The translations under genes were made by a program, and so were the position numbers. The notes below the pieces were generated by a model. It was not told where the DNA came from and did not search any database. It was given only the letters and a program-made list of their open reading frames with translations. 64,000 bases of DNA, taken from Dipetalonema caudispina. Lineage: Eukaryota > Nematoda > Chromadorea > Rhabditida > Onchocercidae. The stretch spans positions 34,938 to 98,937 of the forward strand of contig JABVXV010000239.1 in NCBI GenBank assembly GCA_013365325.1, written 5' to 3'. Below, one piece after another: positions 38,513 through 50,164 of this stretch (positions within the stretch are counted from its first letter, which is position 1; the number at the start of each line of letters is the position of its first letter).

Positions 38513-39624
38513 GAGCGGTATAGGAAGCAGTAGAAGTGTCAGTGTTAATTTAAATTAAGTATATATGTTAATATGTCTCCTAAAGAATTATCCCTATAAG
38601 TCCCAAAAGTTAGTTTTTAAACAAGCTTAAAGAGGATTAGCGAAAGTGTCCACCTTGCTTCTTCAATTTTCGATAAAATGGAAAATGGAATTTGTAAGAA
38701 ACAGTTTAAATTAATTTTAAAATTGCCATAGAATTTATTATTATGCAAACCTATAAAGGTATTAGTTTTTATTTTATGCAAATTTTGGCACATGAAATTT
38801 TTTTCTTTTCTTAACCGTACAAAAATTCGACTTTTTTAGGCTTTTTTTTTTTAGTGAAGGAGAGGAAATTAAAATGGCATGTAATGAGGAAAAAAGAATA
38901 AAAATAATGTTTTCAACGATAATTGCAATAAATCTTATTTTCAATAGCCGAACAAAATTTTTTATCGAAATCACCGAGATTTCCGCCTCAAATATCCATG
39001 AAAAAAATTTTTAACAATGATTATCATCGTGATAACATTCAAAATTAATGTGCATGATGTCAAAATAAATGTGTATCTTATCAATTAAACAATCATTTCT
39101 GCAATGACAAAATCTGAATTCTCATTTTCAGTTAAATTAAATGTTCTGAAAAATACAATTCAGGATTTTTCATATTTTGATAATCCAACTGTATATTAAA
39201 TAACTGTTCAAACTAGTGATACGATGATATCAACAAAAGTATTGTGCACATAAGATATTGCAAGAATGTTATGTTCCTTTTAATTTTTTTTTTTTTATTC
39301 CAATCAGAACAAAATTCGTTAGATAATTTAACGAACGCTTTTAATTTAAATATTCAGTATTTTGATTGTGAAATGAGTGAAATTGTTAAATTATTTTCAT
39401 ATTCGAATACATTATTTTTGTTTTTGTGGTCTTTTTTTTTTCATTCGTTGAATGGAATAGCAACAATGGATGACAAAGTAACGGATAAATAGTACATAGC
39501 AGAATGAAGAAGTTAAATAATTGGTCACTTAATTTCTAATGCATACTGGTCAGTGAGAGAGAGAGAGTCATGTTAGGGTTGGAGTTGAGTGAATAGTTTT
39601 TTGTTTACTCGTTCACTGATCTGA

Positions 39625-39692
39625 TACTTGGAGGCGGTATGGAATATCGCGCCACTTTTCGGCAACGCCCAGAAATCTAAGTATAAAAGGAT
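39625..39692 (+). promoter_or_regulatory. Promoter-like module before stem-loop A1
   Basis: GGAGGCGGT at 39631, ATATCGCGCC about 15 bases on, and TATAAAAGGATC from 39682. The same order recurs before the stem-loops at 42.2, 43.8 and 47.4 kb and, on the other strand, at 54.8 and 60.4 kb. The CCAAT box present in other copies is degenerate here. Confidence 0.6.
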
Positions 39693-39785
39693 CTTACTTT
39701 TGATATTCAAGTTATTCAATTGCCGAATTGTAACTTTTCTCACTTCCTTCAATCTTCTCATTGGGCCAACAAATCTTGGAAGCGT

Positions 39786-39865
39786 AAGAAGCAGCAGTTG
39801 TATCGTCTGTGATATGTTGTATGATTGCTTCTCACATCACAGACCCGATGCAGCCAGCTGTTCTT
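39786..39865 (+). ncRNA. MicroRNA-like stem-loop A1
   Basis: The 5' arm has GTATCGTCTGTGATATG, the loop is about 15 bases, and the 3' arm has CATCACAGACCCGATGCAGC. Lower-stem AGAA/TTCT pairing extends it to about 80 nt, a normal pre-miRNA size. The 3' arm carries AUCACAG, the miR-2 family seed. It lies about 100 bases after a TATA box. Nearly identical to A3. Confidence 0.65.
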
Positions 39866-41559
39866 ATGCCATATCCGGGATATTTCGTAAAAACCCTCAC
39901 TTCAGTATATATCCATACGGGATAATCTCTCACGGTAGAGCTTCAGAACAATCGATCGCTCACCGGAGACATTGTTCCACATGGGTACAGCACAGCTTAT
40001 CCCAACTTCTTGAAACATTAGATTTGAAAGTAACCGAAGAAATCAGATTGACTATTGTAACCATAATAAACAATATTTCCATATCACGAAACGCTTATCA
40101 TTGATACTATTCGCGTGAAACTGATGACGTTTAACCTCATTCCAATCATTTCTCACTCCATGGAAAGTTATTTGTTCTACATACTGCAGGATTGTTGCAA
40201 CATGTTAAGTTTGTGTAATGCTGTTGATGATCAGACTGTAAATCGTTCCAGTTGCAAAAGAAAACTGACATCCTGAGAAAGCCGGATATCTTGAATGAAA
40301 ACAACCGGATCTGCTCATTGTTTCATCTATCAATACTACACAAATGCAAAGTTGCTAGGCGCAAACTCAATAAAATATTGAAAATTGTTGATGAAAATAG
40401 CAAACATACAAACAAGTAAACTACGGTATTGAATAAAACAAATGTGTGTTATTTGTCGGTTCGTGGATAGACGGTTTAGACAAATTCTACAACAACAGAC
40501 GAAATTGTCCTTTATTCTCTCCCTGGTTGTTGCAGGATACTTTCACTAGCCAATGAACATATAGAAGATCGATCGAATGACCAATCCGCTATCTGTTTTT
40601 TTCTGAACAACAATACCTAATTTTATTTTCTGTCTAAAGCTTGTTTAAAATCTTCAATTAAAAATATAAAGTGAGCATAGAAATAGAAATTCAAAATGAT
40701 ATAACCAAAGTAAAAAAAAAAAATTATCGACTGATCCGTTAAAAGAGTAGAAAGTTTGGAGTTCATTCATTCTTCAGATGCATCATTTTTGTATTGGAAA
40801 TTTTGAGTTTAAAATAAATTTGAAAATGGACTTGAAAAAAGTTAGTAAAATTGAAACACTTTCACAGAAATTTTTAAATTCAGCGATTTCTGTACTTCCA
40901 TTGAGAATAACATGAGTTGATAAATATCAATGTTTTTATCATGAGGAATAATTATTGCTTACTCTTTCACATCTGTACTGCAATTGACATTTCGGATTCT
41001 GATGAATAGGCATCATTACAAGCATGCTAGAGATCGTTACGTAACTTGTTACTGATAACGTAACTTTTTATAGGTCAAGTTATGTAATTTGTTATTAACG
41101 TGTAGTAGAATGAATCTGCTACCCCCTGGAATTAGATTATTTTGTCCAGAAAGTAAAATAAGATCAGATCAGATTGAGAAACAACAGATCTTACTCAGAA
41201 GATTACTGAATGAAATATGAGAAGAAAAATTATTTTAAAAGGATTCTGATCAATCGAAGACTGAAAGAATCATCCTCGATACTCAAACTAATCAGTAATT
41301 ATTGAATTCAACTCAATGAAACAAGAATGTTTTTTCAGGTGAAAATTTAATTAACCTTATGATATGAGCAGTATTCATTATAAATCTGTCAGGTTTTTCA
41401 ACGCTAAATCAATTAGGTTTATCTTTTCCTTTTTTCTCTCATTCAAAACTTTTTTCAAATACTCAATAATTGGGGCATTAATCGATATAATTGTTGGCAA
41501 GGGACCATCTGATTAAAGAAGGAAATTTTTCCGATTGAAATATATTAAGTTTTATCAGA

Positions 41560-41802
41560 GTGATTTAGCAACAATCATTGATTTTCTGAAATATTATTTA
41601 ATAAATATTCGTAATAATGTATGTTTGCATTATGTGAATTGATTATTTCCGTTTAATTTTAATATTTCATTCATTATCACTGAAACAATTATTGATTTTT
41701 CTGAAGTATTTGATAAATACTCATGGTAACGTATATTTGCATTTGTAAATTGACTATTTCTGTTTGATTTTAATATTTTATTTCAATATCGATGAAATGA
41801 AT
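41560..41802 (+). repeat. Diverged tandem duplication, two units of about 120 bp
   Basis: ATTGATTTT-CTGAA, AATA(A)T(A/T)C, TTTGCAT, then ATTTCYGTTTRATTTTAATA occur twice in the same order. The copies start at about 41.56 and 41.69 kb. No other feature is seen. Confidence 0.65.
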
Positions 41803-42062
41803 AAAATTCTCTTCGGGCTAATTCGATACAATGATATTTTAAATCTACAATTGTGAGAACGATGATTGAGTTGAAGAGAGAATGAAACCGAAAGATGAAC
41901 AATTCAGAGGAATTGGTCACTCTATCTCTAATATCTTCGACTACAAAATGGTCAATGAGAGAGATTATAGGAGAAATAGTATGAAGAAATGACGCTAAGT
42001 GCTTACCACTGTTTTTAATGAATTTTTTCCGCTCGTTGATATGCGTACCAATCATTTCACTT

Positions 42063-42141
42063 CAATGCAATACTTGGAGGCGGTACCCAAAAAATCGCGC
42101 TTTTTTTGTTTAGTAACACCTCCAAAATCAGTGTATAAAAA
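42063..42141 (+). promoter_or_regulatory. Promoter-like module before stem-loop A2
   Basis: CAATGCAATACTTGGAGGCGG, written here as CAATGCAA then GGAGGCGGT at 42077, followed by ATCGCGC and TATAAAA at 42134. Spacing to the stem-loop is about 100 bases, as in the other copies. Confidence 0.55.
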
Positions 42142-42236
42142 TACCCGATTTCTGGTATTCAATTTATTTGGAGTTCCGAGGTTTTAAGTTATATCCCAAA
42201 TTTTCTGCTTTTATTATATCTCCTAAATGTGCCAGT

Positions 42237-42305
42237 TACAGCAGTTGTATCGACTGTGATATATTGTTTATCTCATATATCGCAGTCCCGATGCAGCACA
42301 CTGTA
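42237..42305 (+). ncRNA. MicroRNA-like stem-loop A2
   Basis: 5' GTATCGACTGTGATATA pairs with 3' TATATCGCAGTCCCGATGC. Compared with A1, a U-A pair has become A-U (CGUCUG/CAGACCCG to CGACUG/CAGUCCCG), which keeps the stem. The 3' arm seed region reads AUCGCAG. Confidence 0.6.
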
Positions 42306-42530
42306 CTTGTACTACACTGGAGTATATTGACTCAAACTATCGTCTATAAAGTTATTGTTACGTTACGCATAACATGTGAGAATCTTTAGTGTAATGGAAA
42401 ACAGTATTTGACGATTAAATTACAGATGTATGAAATGTCCATAAAAAAGGATATTATGTTTTGAAAAAGTAACTAATCAGTTCATTATGTGAATTTTCAA
42501 ATCAAAATGAATATCATTTATTATCATAAA

Positions 42531-42614
42531 CTGCTGCCACAAAGGATAGTATTCCACGGTTGCGCTTGAAATTTATGAAATGCCCACTGGGAGTACTATT
42601 CTTTTTAGTAGTAG
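42531..42614 (+). ncRNA. Stem-loop D1
   Basis: 5' CTGCTGCCACAAAGGATAG pairs with 3' CTATTCTTTTTAGTAGTAG, and TATTCC with GGGAGTA. The stem of about 25 pairs includes several G-U pairs, and the total is 84 nt. The inner part has CTTGAAATTTATGAAATG, and similar segments occur near 53.79 kb, 50.45 kb and (minus) 51.34 kb. The strand is tentative. Confidence 0.5.
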
Positions 42615-43629
42615 TGTTGGTCAAGTTTATCGTTCCCGTAAATCTGCCATCCAAGGAATTCCCTGAAGCTCTGAATCTTCGTTAAAATTTGATCAAAAAA
42701 CATCAACTGCTATAAAAATGATTTGTAGAAAATGACATAAACATATGAAGAGAACAAACATTAGAATCCAAAAAAATACTGCTGATGAATCAGTTGTGTT
42801 GTAGCATTCAAAATTTTCCAAATAATACAGATTTGCATTCCGGTTACCTAAATAACACTTATCTATATTCCGGTAACCCTGTAAGCAATTATGCTCTCTT
42901 TTACACACAAAAAAAAAAGCGGTGCTCGGAATAATTTGGATCGAGTCTGAGTAATAAATTCCTAACGGACAATTTCAATGTTTAAAATTTAGAAATCGTA
43001 TTTTCTCATGGAATTCTAATTCATCAGTATACATTAAAATTTTGTATACCATTCTAATCAATATTTTGCAATTTCTAAAGTTCAAATTTTTCATAAACAC
43101 CACAATCGTTGCAATATACTTTCAGTAAATTGTCATATGAATCAAAGTTTGCAAATTAAATGTTCTTTCTTAGAAAATAACAACTCGAACAACGTTATCA
43201 TACCTTCATTAGGAAGGATAATAATCAAGAAATGATCATTTTATCTTCTAGTGTTGACTTTCGATTAAAAAAGAGGAACTTTCCCACTTTTTTACGTTTT
43301 GAAGTTGAATCATTAAAATAATCCATTTTTTTTACTATATCAATTTTAACTTAACTTTGTTAATTTTAAAATAAATTAGAGAGCGAAATTTTTATTCGAG
43401 GATAAATTTCAAATTTGTTATCTCTGGTTAGGTATTTTCATACACTGTACTGAATTTCGTCCCTCTATTTTCGTCCCTTTCTGAATGTTGAGTTTCAGGT
43501 TAAATCATTTACAGGTAATTTTGAGGATTGGCCACTTGCCGCCAATATTTTGGACCTTCATCAGTTATCGATTGAAGAAAACCAATGAATGGATTGCCCC
43601 GCCCGGTGATCCATTGACCGATAGATCTG

Positions 43630-43708
43630 ATCCAATGCAATTCTTGGAGGCGGTATGAAATATCGCGCCTTTTTTCTGGCAACGCCCAGAAATCTACTTA
43701 TAAAAGGA
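43630..43708 (+). promoter_or_regulatory. Promoter-like module before stem-loop A3
   Basis: A clear CCAAT box (GATCCAATGC), GGAGGCGGT at 43647, ATATCGCGCC and TATAAAAGGATC from 43699. This is the best-preserved copy of the module. Confidence 0.6.
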
Positions 43709-43797
43709 TCTTACCTTCGAAGTTATTCAGTTGTCGAATTGTAACTTTTCTCACTTCCTTCAATCTTCTCATTGGGCCAACAAATCTTGGAAGCGTC

Positions 43798-43875
43798 AGA
43801 AGCAGCAGTTGTATCGTCTGTGATATGTTGTATGATTGCTTCTCATATCACAGACCCGATGCAGCCAGCTGTTCT
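43798..43875 (+). ncRNA. MicroRNA-like stem-loop A3
   Basis: 5' GTATCGTCTGTGATATG pairs with 3' CATATCACAGACCCGATGC, with a 15-base loop. It contains UAUCACAG in the 3' arm, identical to the first eight bases of miR-2 family members. It differs from A1 at one base in the arms, so the duplication is recent. Confidence 0.7.
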
Positions 43876-44019
43876 TATGCCATATCCGGGATATTTCGTA
43901 AAAACTCCCACTTGAATACATATCCATGCGGGATAATCTCTCACGGTAGAGCTTCAGAACAATAGATCGCTCACCGGAGACATTGTTCCGCTTGGATACA
44001 GCATTTCTCATCTCAACTT

Positions 44020-46870
44020 TCTGAAATGTTAAAACTCTGAAGTAACTGAAGAGATCAGATTTACTACTGTAACCATAATAATATTTGTTCAATGGCTGAA
44101 GAAATTCTTCAAACAAATGCTATTAAGAATTCTTTACTAAATTGTACAGAAGTTATGTTCAATAGAAATTAGTCCGATATTTATGTTTTTTTTTTTTTTT
44201 TACCTAATGATTTGAAAATATAGTTTGTTTTTTTTTTTTTCGGTATGTCCATATGAACTTGCCTATAACCATTTGTTAACTTTGAAGAAATCTCTTGTCC
44301 GTAAGATGAAAGCATTGTAATAATTGACAAAATGTTGTGTATTTTTATAATTTCATCTCATCTTCACTAAAGAATTATCTCATGAAAATAAGTAATCATT
44401 TCATTTTAATAAAAGGGGAAACACTGCTGTACACATTTGCTGTTGTTGCACATTGTACAACGATAACATACATTGATCTTGATATCAATTATCAGAATAG
44501 AAGTAGAACATTACTCTCTATAATGATCAACAGTATGAAATAATTTTGAGTAGATTATAGCTGAATGGTATCTTGGATCATCATATTGATCTATTTACAA
44601 GTTAAGCATGGGGTAATTTCCTTTTGTAAATAAAAAAAAGTCTTTTTGAATAAGTCAAGGATTTTGTTGATTTATTGGCAGAGTTTAAATAACAATTCAA
44701 TATATATGTTAAATACACTTAGACATGTGAATTCAATTTTGTTTGTGAATTCTAATATGCAATTAAGATTTCGTTACGTTGTGATAGGACTTAAGGATTC
44801 ATCGTGGATTCTATCAAATATATAAATACTTGCCAAAGAGGAAAATGTAACACGTTAACTTCAAAAGTTATAGTTGTTATAGTTGATCGTTTTGAAATTT
44901 GCTTCTCTAAGGATGATTCAATGTAATAAGTAGTTGATTCTTTCAGTATATCAGTTATTCATTTCAAGCTCGTTGCATTTCTGTACAAAATAAAAAGAAA
45001 AATAAAAGATTCACTTAATAAAACAAAACAATACAATTTCTCACACTGTTCGCTAGGATTAGCGTTATCAGTAAAAGAACCTTGGAATAATATTAGCATT
45101 TCCCAAAATTTTAGCGAACTTATCGTTTTTGCAAAAATTTTATTTGCAGGTAATCTATAGATAATGCTTTTAGCTTTGGTTGAAAATTCGGATTTTCCGG
45201 ACATAAAACTTTGTGCATTACGGTAGCTTGTGCAAAAAATGACATCAGTGATTATTTGTTTTCTTATTACTTTTAAACTAATTTCATAATTCTTAGAGTT
45301 ATCGTTGTTTCTGAAGTTGCATTTGGAGAATATTTGGAAAGGACGAAAAGAAGTTTTTAATTATAAACTAAGAATGGCGATACATAGGGATGTTTTTGGG
45401 ATTTTAAAATGCATAGATTCAGTCAGAAGTGGAAAGAGTAATACGGTATGCTACACTGCTTTTTACTATGCACGGTATGCTACACTGCTTTTTATTATGA
45501 AGATGCGCTACTTCTCCATTTGGAGAAAGCGGAGAGAGGTTAAAGGAATTTTGAAGGGCAAAAACACGGGAGAAGAAAAATGGAGGAAAAGGAAGGGATG
45601 AGGAAAATGGATGAGGGATCGACAATTTAGGAAGCGAAATTTGATGTATCGAAGATAACAAAGCAACCAAATAGTGCAAACGGATGCGAGTGATATTAAA
45701 AAAAACCGGAATAAATAACCGTAAAACTCGCCGCACTGTTAGTTTGTTCGTTTTTTTTTTCCTTTTGTTTTTATTTTTATTTTTTAACAAGTCTAAAACA
45801 TTGCAATATGTACATCATTTAAATTATTTTCAATTTTTTAATCAATGAGAGTATAATTGCAATATGATGGAATGCAAGAAGCATTGATATTTCCATACAT
45901 ATATCAGTTGTTGATCAAGTAAGTGATTTACTGGTATGATTCCCAGAATAGATGATCAATCAATAGGATGAATTATTTAAAAAAGGAGAGATTTTATGGC
46001 TGCAAATATCACCTATGAAATATTCAATAACATCTGATGCATTTCTTTTTTAATTAAATCGTAATAAATTGTCGTTTATGCATTTAATTCGCTTTGTCTT
46101 CAAGTGATATTGCACTATAGCAATATAAGATAACAGTGAAAAATTTTTCAAGAAGTTGTTTTTGTTAGAAATTTCGGATTTACAATGAAAGAAACGACAC
46201 TATGAAATGGTTTTTTAAAAAAATTAAGCTTCTAAATTCACGGCGCTGATGAAATTTAGTTTTTTTGACTATCATTTGCCAGTTGAAAAAATATTCCTTG
46301 GTTTTGTTGAAAATGCTGGTGACACTTTCAATTAAATTCTCCAAAGAATTGCAAATCATTTATTTTCATACCAATTTCTTTGCGGAATAATTTTTATTTT
46401 TTGGCACTTTGATGAAAAGTAATTTAGTATTGAAATTGAACAGTTAATTTGCACAAAAAATAGTCCACGATTAAATATGTAAATAAGGATGGGTTTAAAA
46501 GTGAAATTGGAAAAGGTATAATTTCCAACCTAATTTTACCAATAACAATATGGTTAGATTAATAACTGAGACGGGTCAGAGGTCGGGTCAAATTTAAAAG
46601 AGTCATAATTAATCGATAAAAAGCAATTCATACAATGCCTTTGTACAATAAATTTAATATATATCCAAATCTTGGAAGTCTACGGAATGATTTATCTCAT
46701 TTTTGAAATTGATCTAAAGGTTATCTTTAGGAAACGTATAATTTAATTTTAGCAAAATATACTTTAACTCTATAATTTTTTGAATTCTCGATCTTGAAAA
46801 ACAGAATTCAGTACTTCTCACTTATAACAATCGCTTCTTTCATCTAATTGCATTACCATAAAAGGTGAAA
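44020..46870. other. Non-coding AT-rich interval
   Basis: I see no exon or stem-loop that matches the families here. It holds a perfect-start 29 bp tandem duplication at 45443-45500 (ACGGTATGCTACACTGC) and a less AT-rich purine-rich island at about 45500-45740. Open frames over that island have no splice or composition support. Confidence 0.5.
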
Positions 46871-47284
46871 CAAATAAGATATTGCAAGAATGTTCCTTTT
46901 AGTCATCTGACGAAAAACCTCATTCACTTTTCTCATTCATTTCGATCAAAACAAAATGTGTTAGGTAATTTAACGAACGCTTTTAATTTAAATAATTCAG
47001 TATTTTGATTGTGAAATGAGTGAAATTGTTAAATTATTTTTGTATTCGAATACATTATTTTTGTTTTTGTGGTCTTTTCTTCATTTGTTGAATGGAATAG
47101 CAACAATAGATGACAAAGTAATGGATAAATGGAACTTAGATGACTGGTCATTCCATCTCTAATGCATACTGGTCAGTGAAAGAAAGAGTCATGTTAGGGT
47201 TGGAATAGAGTGAACAGTTTTTGTTTATCGATAAATGGATTACTCCGCCTGCTAATTCACTGACCAATAGAATAGATTTATTTG

Positions 47285-47364
47285 ATCCAATGGAATTCTT
47301 GAAGGCGGAGTGTAATATCGCGCCTTTTTTCTGATCAACATTCCCAAATCTCTCTATAAAAGGA
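47285..47364 (+). promoter_or_regulatory. Promoter-like module before stem-loop A4
   Basis: CCAAT (GATCCAATGG), GAAGGCGGA at 47301, AATATCGCGCC and TATAAAAGGATC from 47355. A4 follows after about 80 bases. A5 and A6 further downstream have no module of their own, so they may share this transcript. Confidence 0.6.
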
Positions 47365-47436
47365 TCCAACTTTTGATATTCAAGTCATTCAGTTGTTCTT
47401 CTCTTCCTCTCCTGATTGGTTACAAATCCTGAAAGT

Positions 47437-47522
47437 GCAAGAAACAGCAGTTGTATTGGCTGTGATCTGCTGTATGATTACCCCTCATATCACAGACCCA
47501 ATGCGACTAGCTGTACTTGTGC
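47437..47522 (+). ncRNA. MicroRNA-like stem-loop A4
   Basis: 5' GTATTGGCTGTGATCTG pairs with 3' CATATCACAGACCCAATGC. The change UCG to UUGG is matched by CGA to CCAA in the other arm. It has UAUCACAG in the 3' arm. Confidence 0.65.
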
Positions 47523-47816
47523 CATTTATAGGATGTTCCATTCCAAACCACAAATGAAGTAAAAACTTTTCCGGAAATCTATGTCAATCGGTTTGTTCAT
47601 CGAAGAAATTGTTCCGCAATCGATACCGTATCATTCTTAATCATCATCCCAATTTCTTCAAAGTTCTAAACTCGTAACCGAAGAGATCAAGTTAACTGTG
47701 ACCATAATGAATAGTATTTTATGGTTGAGCTTGATATTCTTGTGATGCTCACCGTTAATACTATTCGACTGGAAGCAGTGCTATTTAGCCTCATTCTTAA
47801 ATTTCAAAGTCCAAGA

Positions 47817-47909
47817 AACAGCACCAGCGACAGTCGCTGAGTCGGTTGCGGTATGTTGTTGTTAATTGTTTTGCATATCGCAGGACCGATTCAGCATACT
47901 GCGCTGTGT
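47817..47909 (+). ncRNA. MicroRNA-like stem-loop A5
   Basis: 5' GCTGAGTCGGTTGCGGTATG pairs with 3' CATATCGCAGGACCGATTCAGC almost throughout (longer string split: GCTGAGTCGG with CCGATTCAGC, TGCGGTATG with CATATCGCA). AACAGC/GCTGTGTT extends the base. The seed-position sequence is AUCGCAG. Confidence 0.6.
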
Positions 47910-48504
47910 TCGCACGCACATCAGAAATGACCAGAACGTTCTTTATTGCAATATTAATTTAGTCAAAGTCGGTATGTTGCTGCACTTCAAGCCATAAATG
48001 CCAATGCTAGCTAACTACCGATCGTTTAGCATATAAAATAAAACGCTAACTGCTTTGTAGAACATCTTGGATTCCAAATTTCTTGTGTGCTATAAGTGAT
48101 CCCTACCGAATAAAGCCTAACATTCCGGCAAATGAGCTGTGCTGCATATCCGGAAATCCAAAAGTGGATAAAGCTATAGCTATAATGAGCAATATTTTAA
48201 ATAAGAAAATAAAACAAATCAAGATGGGCGAATTTTAGGATGCAGAAGTTATTAAAAGGGTTATCATATTGTAATACTTCAGTCCTAATTTCTTAACGAG
48301 AAAATAACAGAGATTGGTTCTTGAAGGACGGCGTTGTTATTCAACACCACCCGTTGATCTAAAAGTAGATGATATATTTGAATCAGTGCTACATATGATC
48401 AGTTATGGTCAGGACAAGAAGATCTCTGGGTAAAACTGAGTTCATTTTGCACCGAAATCATTCCGATGCGTAATTATAACACAGCCCATAAACCGAAAGT
48501 GCTA

Positions 48505-48579
48505 GTGCGACGGTCGTATCGGCTGTAATATGTTGTTCGATTATTTCACAAATTGCAGATCTGATGCGGCAAGTTGCAT
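48505..48579 (+). ncRNA. MicroRNA-like stem-loop A6 (diverged)
   Basis: 5' GTATCGGCTGTAATATG pairs with 3' AATTGCAGATCTGATGC, and the loop TTGTTCGATTATTTC is identical to that of A8. Lower-stem TGCGAC/GTTGCA pairs. It is more diverged in the 3' arm, so function is less certain. Confidence 0.5.
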
Positions 48580-49164
48580 TTATGTACCCGAGTTATATCG
48601 GTTAGACTATTTCTAATATGAAAAGCAATATTCAAACAAGAACTCAAAAGAAAAACATATGGTCGTGAAAATGTCAAGAACTTCCGACGACAACGTTCCA
48701 AATGAAGCGATTTAGACTCAACGAATATGCCAGAATTTCAGTGTTACCAAAATTTATTTTCCGTTTAATTGGTACGAAAGGAAAGAAGCAAGTGAAAAGA
48801 GAGGGATTCATAAAATATTCCGGAAAAAAGCATGTGACACATCCATGAAAATTAAACGACATTTGCAATCATGAAAAATAGTTTGACCGGTAGATACATA
48901 TTTGTTCAGCTAAGATGGTCAGAGAAAGGACAAAATTGCTAAAAAGAGAAAATCAAAAACTGAAAAGAAAATCAGGAATGAATAATTTAAAACATAAAAG
49001 ACGAGAATTAAAGTTTTTCATTTTATCCAACTAAAGAATTCAGTTGTTATTTTACTGATTATAAGATATTCATCAGTCTCTTATTTTAATTACAAATAAA
49101 AAAGGAAATATTAGAAAAGAGTCAGAAATCATAACTTCCTCATCAAAGACTACTTAATTTTCAG

Positions 49165-49925
49165 TTCAAAAAAAAGTATTTTTTCATATTGGTCTGCAAC
49201 TTTTTTGTCATTGGGATTGATTCATTTTTGGGTTTGATCTGCTTGCGTTTCATAACCAACGTTATCAAACTCAATAACCTTTCCATTATTGTTCTGTTCA
49301 TCAAAAAATGCATCATTTCATATTTGACCTTACTTTTAACTGACAAACAGATTCGGGTCATTCAATTCCCAATAAATCATAAAGAAACCATCATTGAATG
49401 TCAACAATCTTTCAAATTTAGATTTGCTTTATCTTTCTCTCTCCTCATATGATAAACTATTTCATTAAGCACTTAACCCAAACGTTTCATTCAAAATTCG
49501 AAACTAAGATTCCAAGAAAATATTTCTCTGTCAGATAATTTGGTCATTTTCAATAGGTAATACATTGCTTTTTGAGAAAGAAATATCGCGTGAGAAGTAC
49601 CGTAATCCACACTTTCATAATTTACAATTTGCATGGAAGAAACAATTCTTTTTATGATAAAATAAGTAAAAGCAAATCTTTATGTGGTAGTTTTATGACT
49701 GAAATTTAAAAAAATTCATTTGTGTTAGATTATAAAAATGCAACGAACTTTGTTTACTAATGTACTCAAACTTCAAATATAACGCAATTTTATTTTCATA
49801 TAGCAACAGAATCATTCATATTGATAAATCCTTTGATGAGAGAGTGAATAAAAGTTTCATCGAATTGATAAATCCACTGATGATATTAAAGTATCTGCCT
49901 GGCAATAATAACTGTTGTTTTGCTA
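49165..49925 (+). repeat. Inverted duplication, left copy
   Basis: It is nearly identical to the reverse complement of 61448-62238, apart from an indel of about 30 bases near the inner end. The high identity compared with the diverged stem-loop units means this duplication is recent. Confidence 0.9.
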
Positions 49926-49980
49926 TTGATCTCTGCGGATGCAAAGAATTTGAGGTGTTATCCCGGTTACTGGTAGATCT

Positions 49981-50046
49981 AATCCGGTAGGGCAAAAATA
50001 CCGCACCTTATCATAAATTTCTTCGGCAATTTGTTATAAAAGGATC
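49981..50046 (+). promoter_or_regulatory. Promoter-like module before stem-loop B1
   Basis: CCGGTAGGGC, TACCGCACCTT, then TATAAAAGGATC from 50035. The order and the TATAAAAGGATC core match the family A modules, so it is a diverged version of the same promoter. Confidence 0.5.
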
Positions 50047-50124
50047 TTTCTTCTGTCATTCACGTCACTCGATGTGTTTCTTCATACCTCTATGCTTCTA
50101 CTGATATTCGAAATTCAAAAAGGA

Positions 50125-50164
50125 AGTGTTATTGCTTCTGTTCAACTTTTCAAGCAATAATACT
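50125..50164 (+). ncRNA. Stem-loop B1
   Basis: AGTGTTATTGCTT pairs with AAGCAATAATACT over 13 positions (one G-U), with a 14-base loop. It lies 90 bases after TATAAAA. The visible stem (40 nt) is short for a pre-miRNA, so this could be another small RNA or a foldback. Confidence 0.5.

Larger units (their letters stand above)
39244..40010 (+). repeat. Segmental duplication unit, copy 1
   Basis: 39.26-39.90 kb matches 46.88-47.53 kb in the same orientation, and 39.62-40.01 kb matches 43.64-44.01 kb, the latter almost identically. Each copy includes the promoter-like module and a family A stem-loop, so these elements were duplicated together. Confidence 0.8.
46875..47540 (+). repeat. Segmental duplication unit, copy of 39.24-39.90 kb
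   Basis: Same orientation and order as copy 1, including GAATGGAATAGCAACAAT, CTAATGCATACTGGTCAGTG, the promoter module and a family A stem-loop. Divergence is higher than between the 39.6 and 43.6 kb copies. Confidence 0.8.

Noticed and set aside
38378..38540. Alternative acidic frame (Asp/Asn run) through exon 1 of the small gene
   Set aside because: It ends at a TGA before the good GTAAGTT donor. Splicing from inner donors into exon 2 gives an immediate stop, so the other frame was chosen.
39628..40104. 158-codon open frame, the longest single frame in the window
   Set aside because: It runs across the promoter module and stem-loop A1. The near-identical 43.6 kb copy does not keep it open over the same span, and no splice or domain signal is seen.
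43796..44116. 106-codon minus-strand open frame
   Set aside because: It overlaps stem-loop A3 and is explained by the structured repeat, with no conserved protein features.
45305..45790. Overlapping open frames of 98 and 123 codons on opposite strands
   Set aside because: They cover a purine-rich island and a 29 bp tandem duplication. There is no domain, no splice support and no signal of selection.
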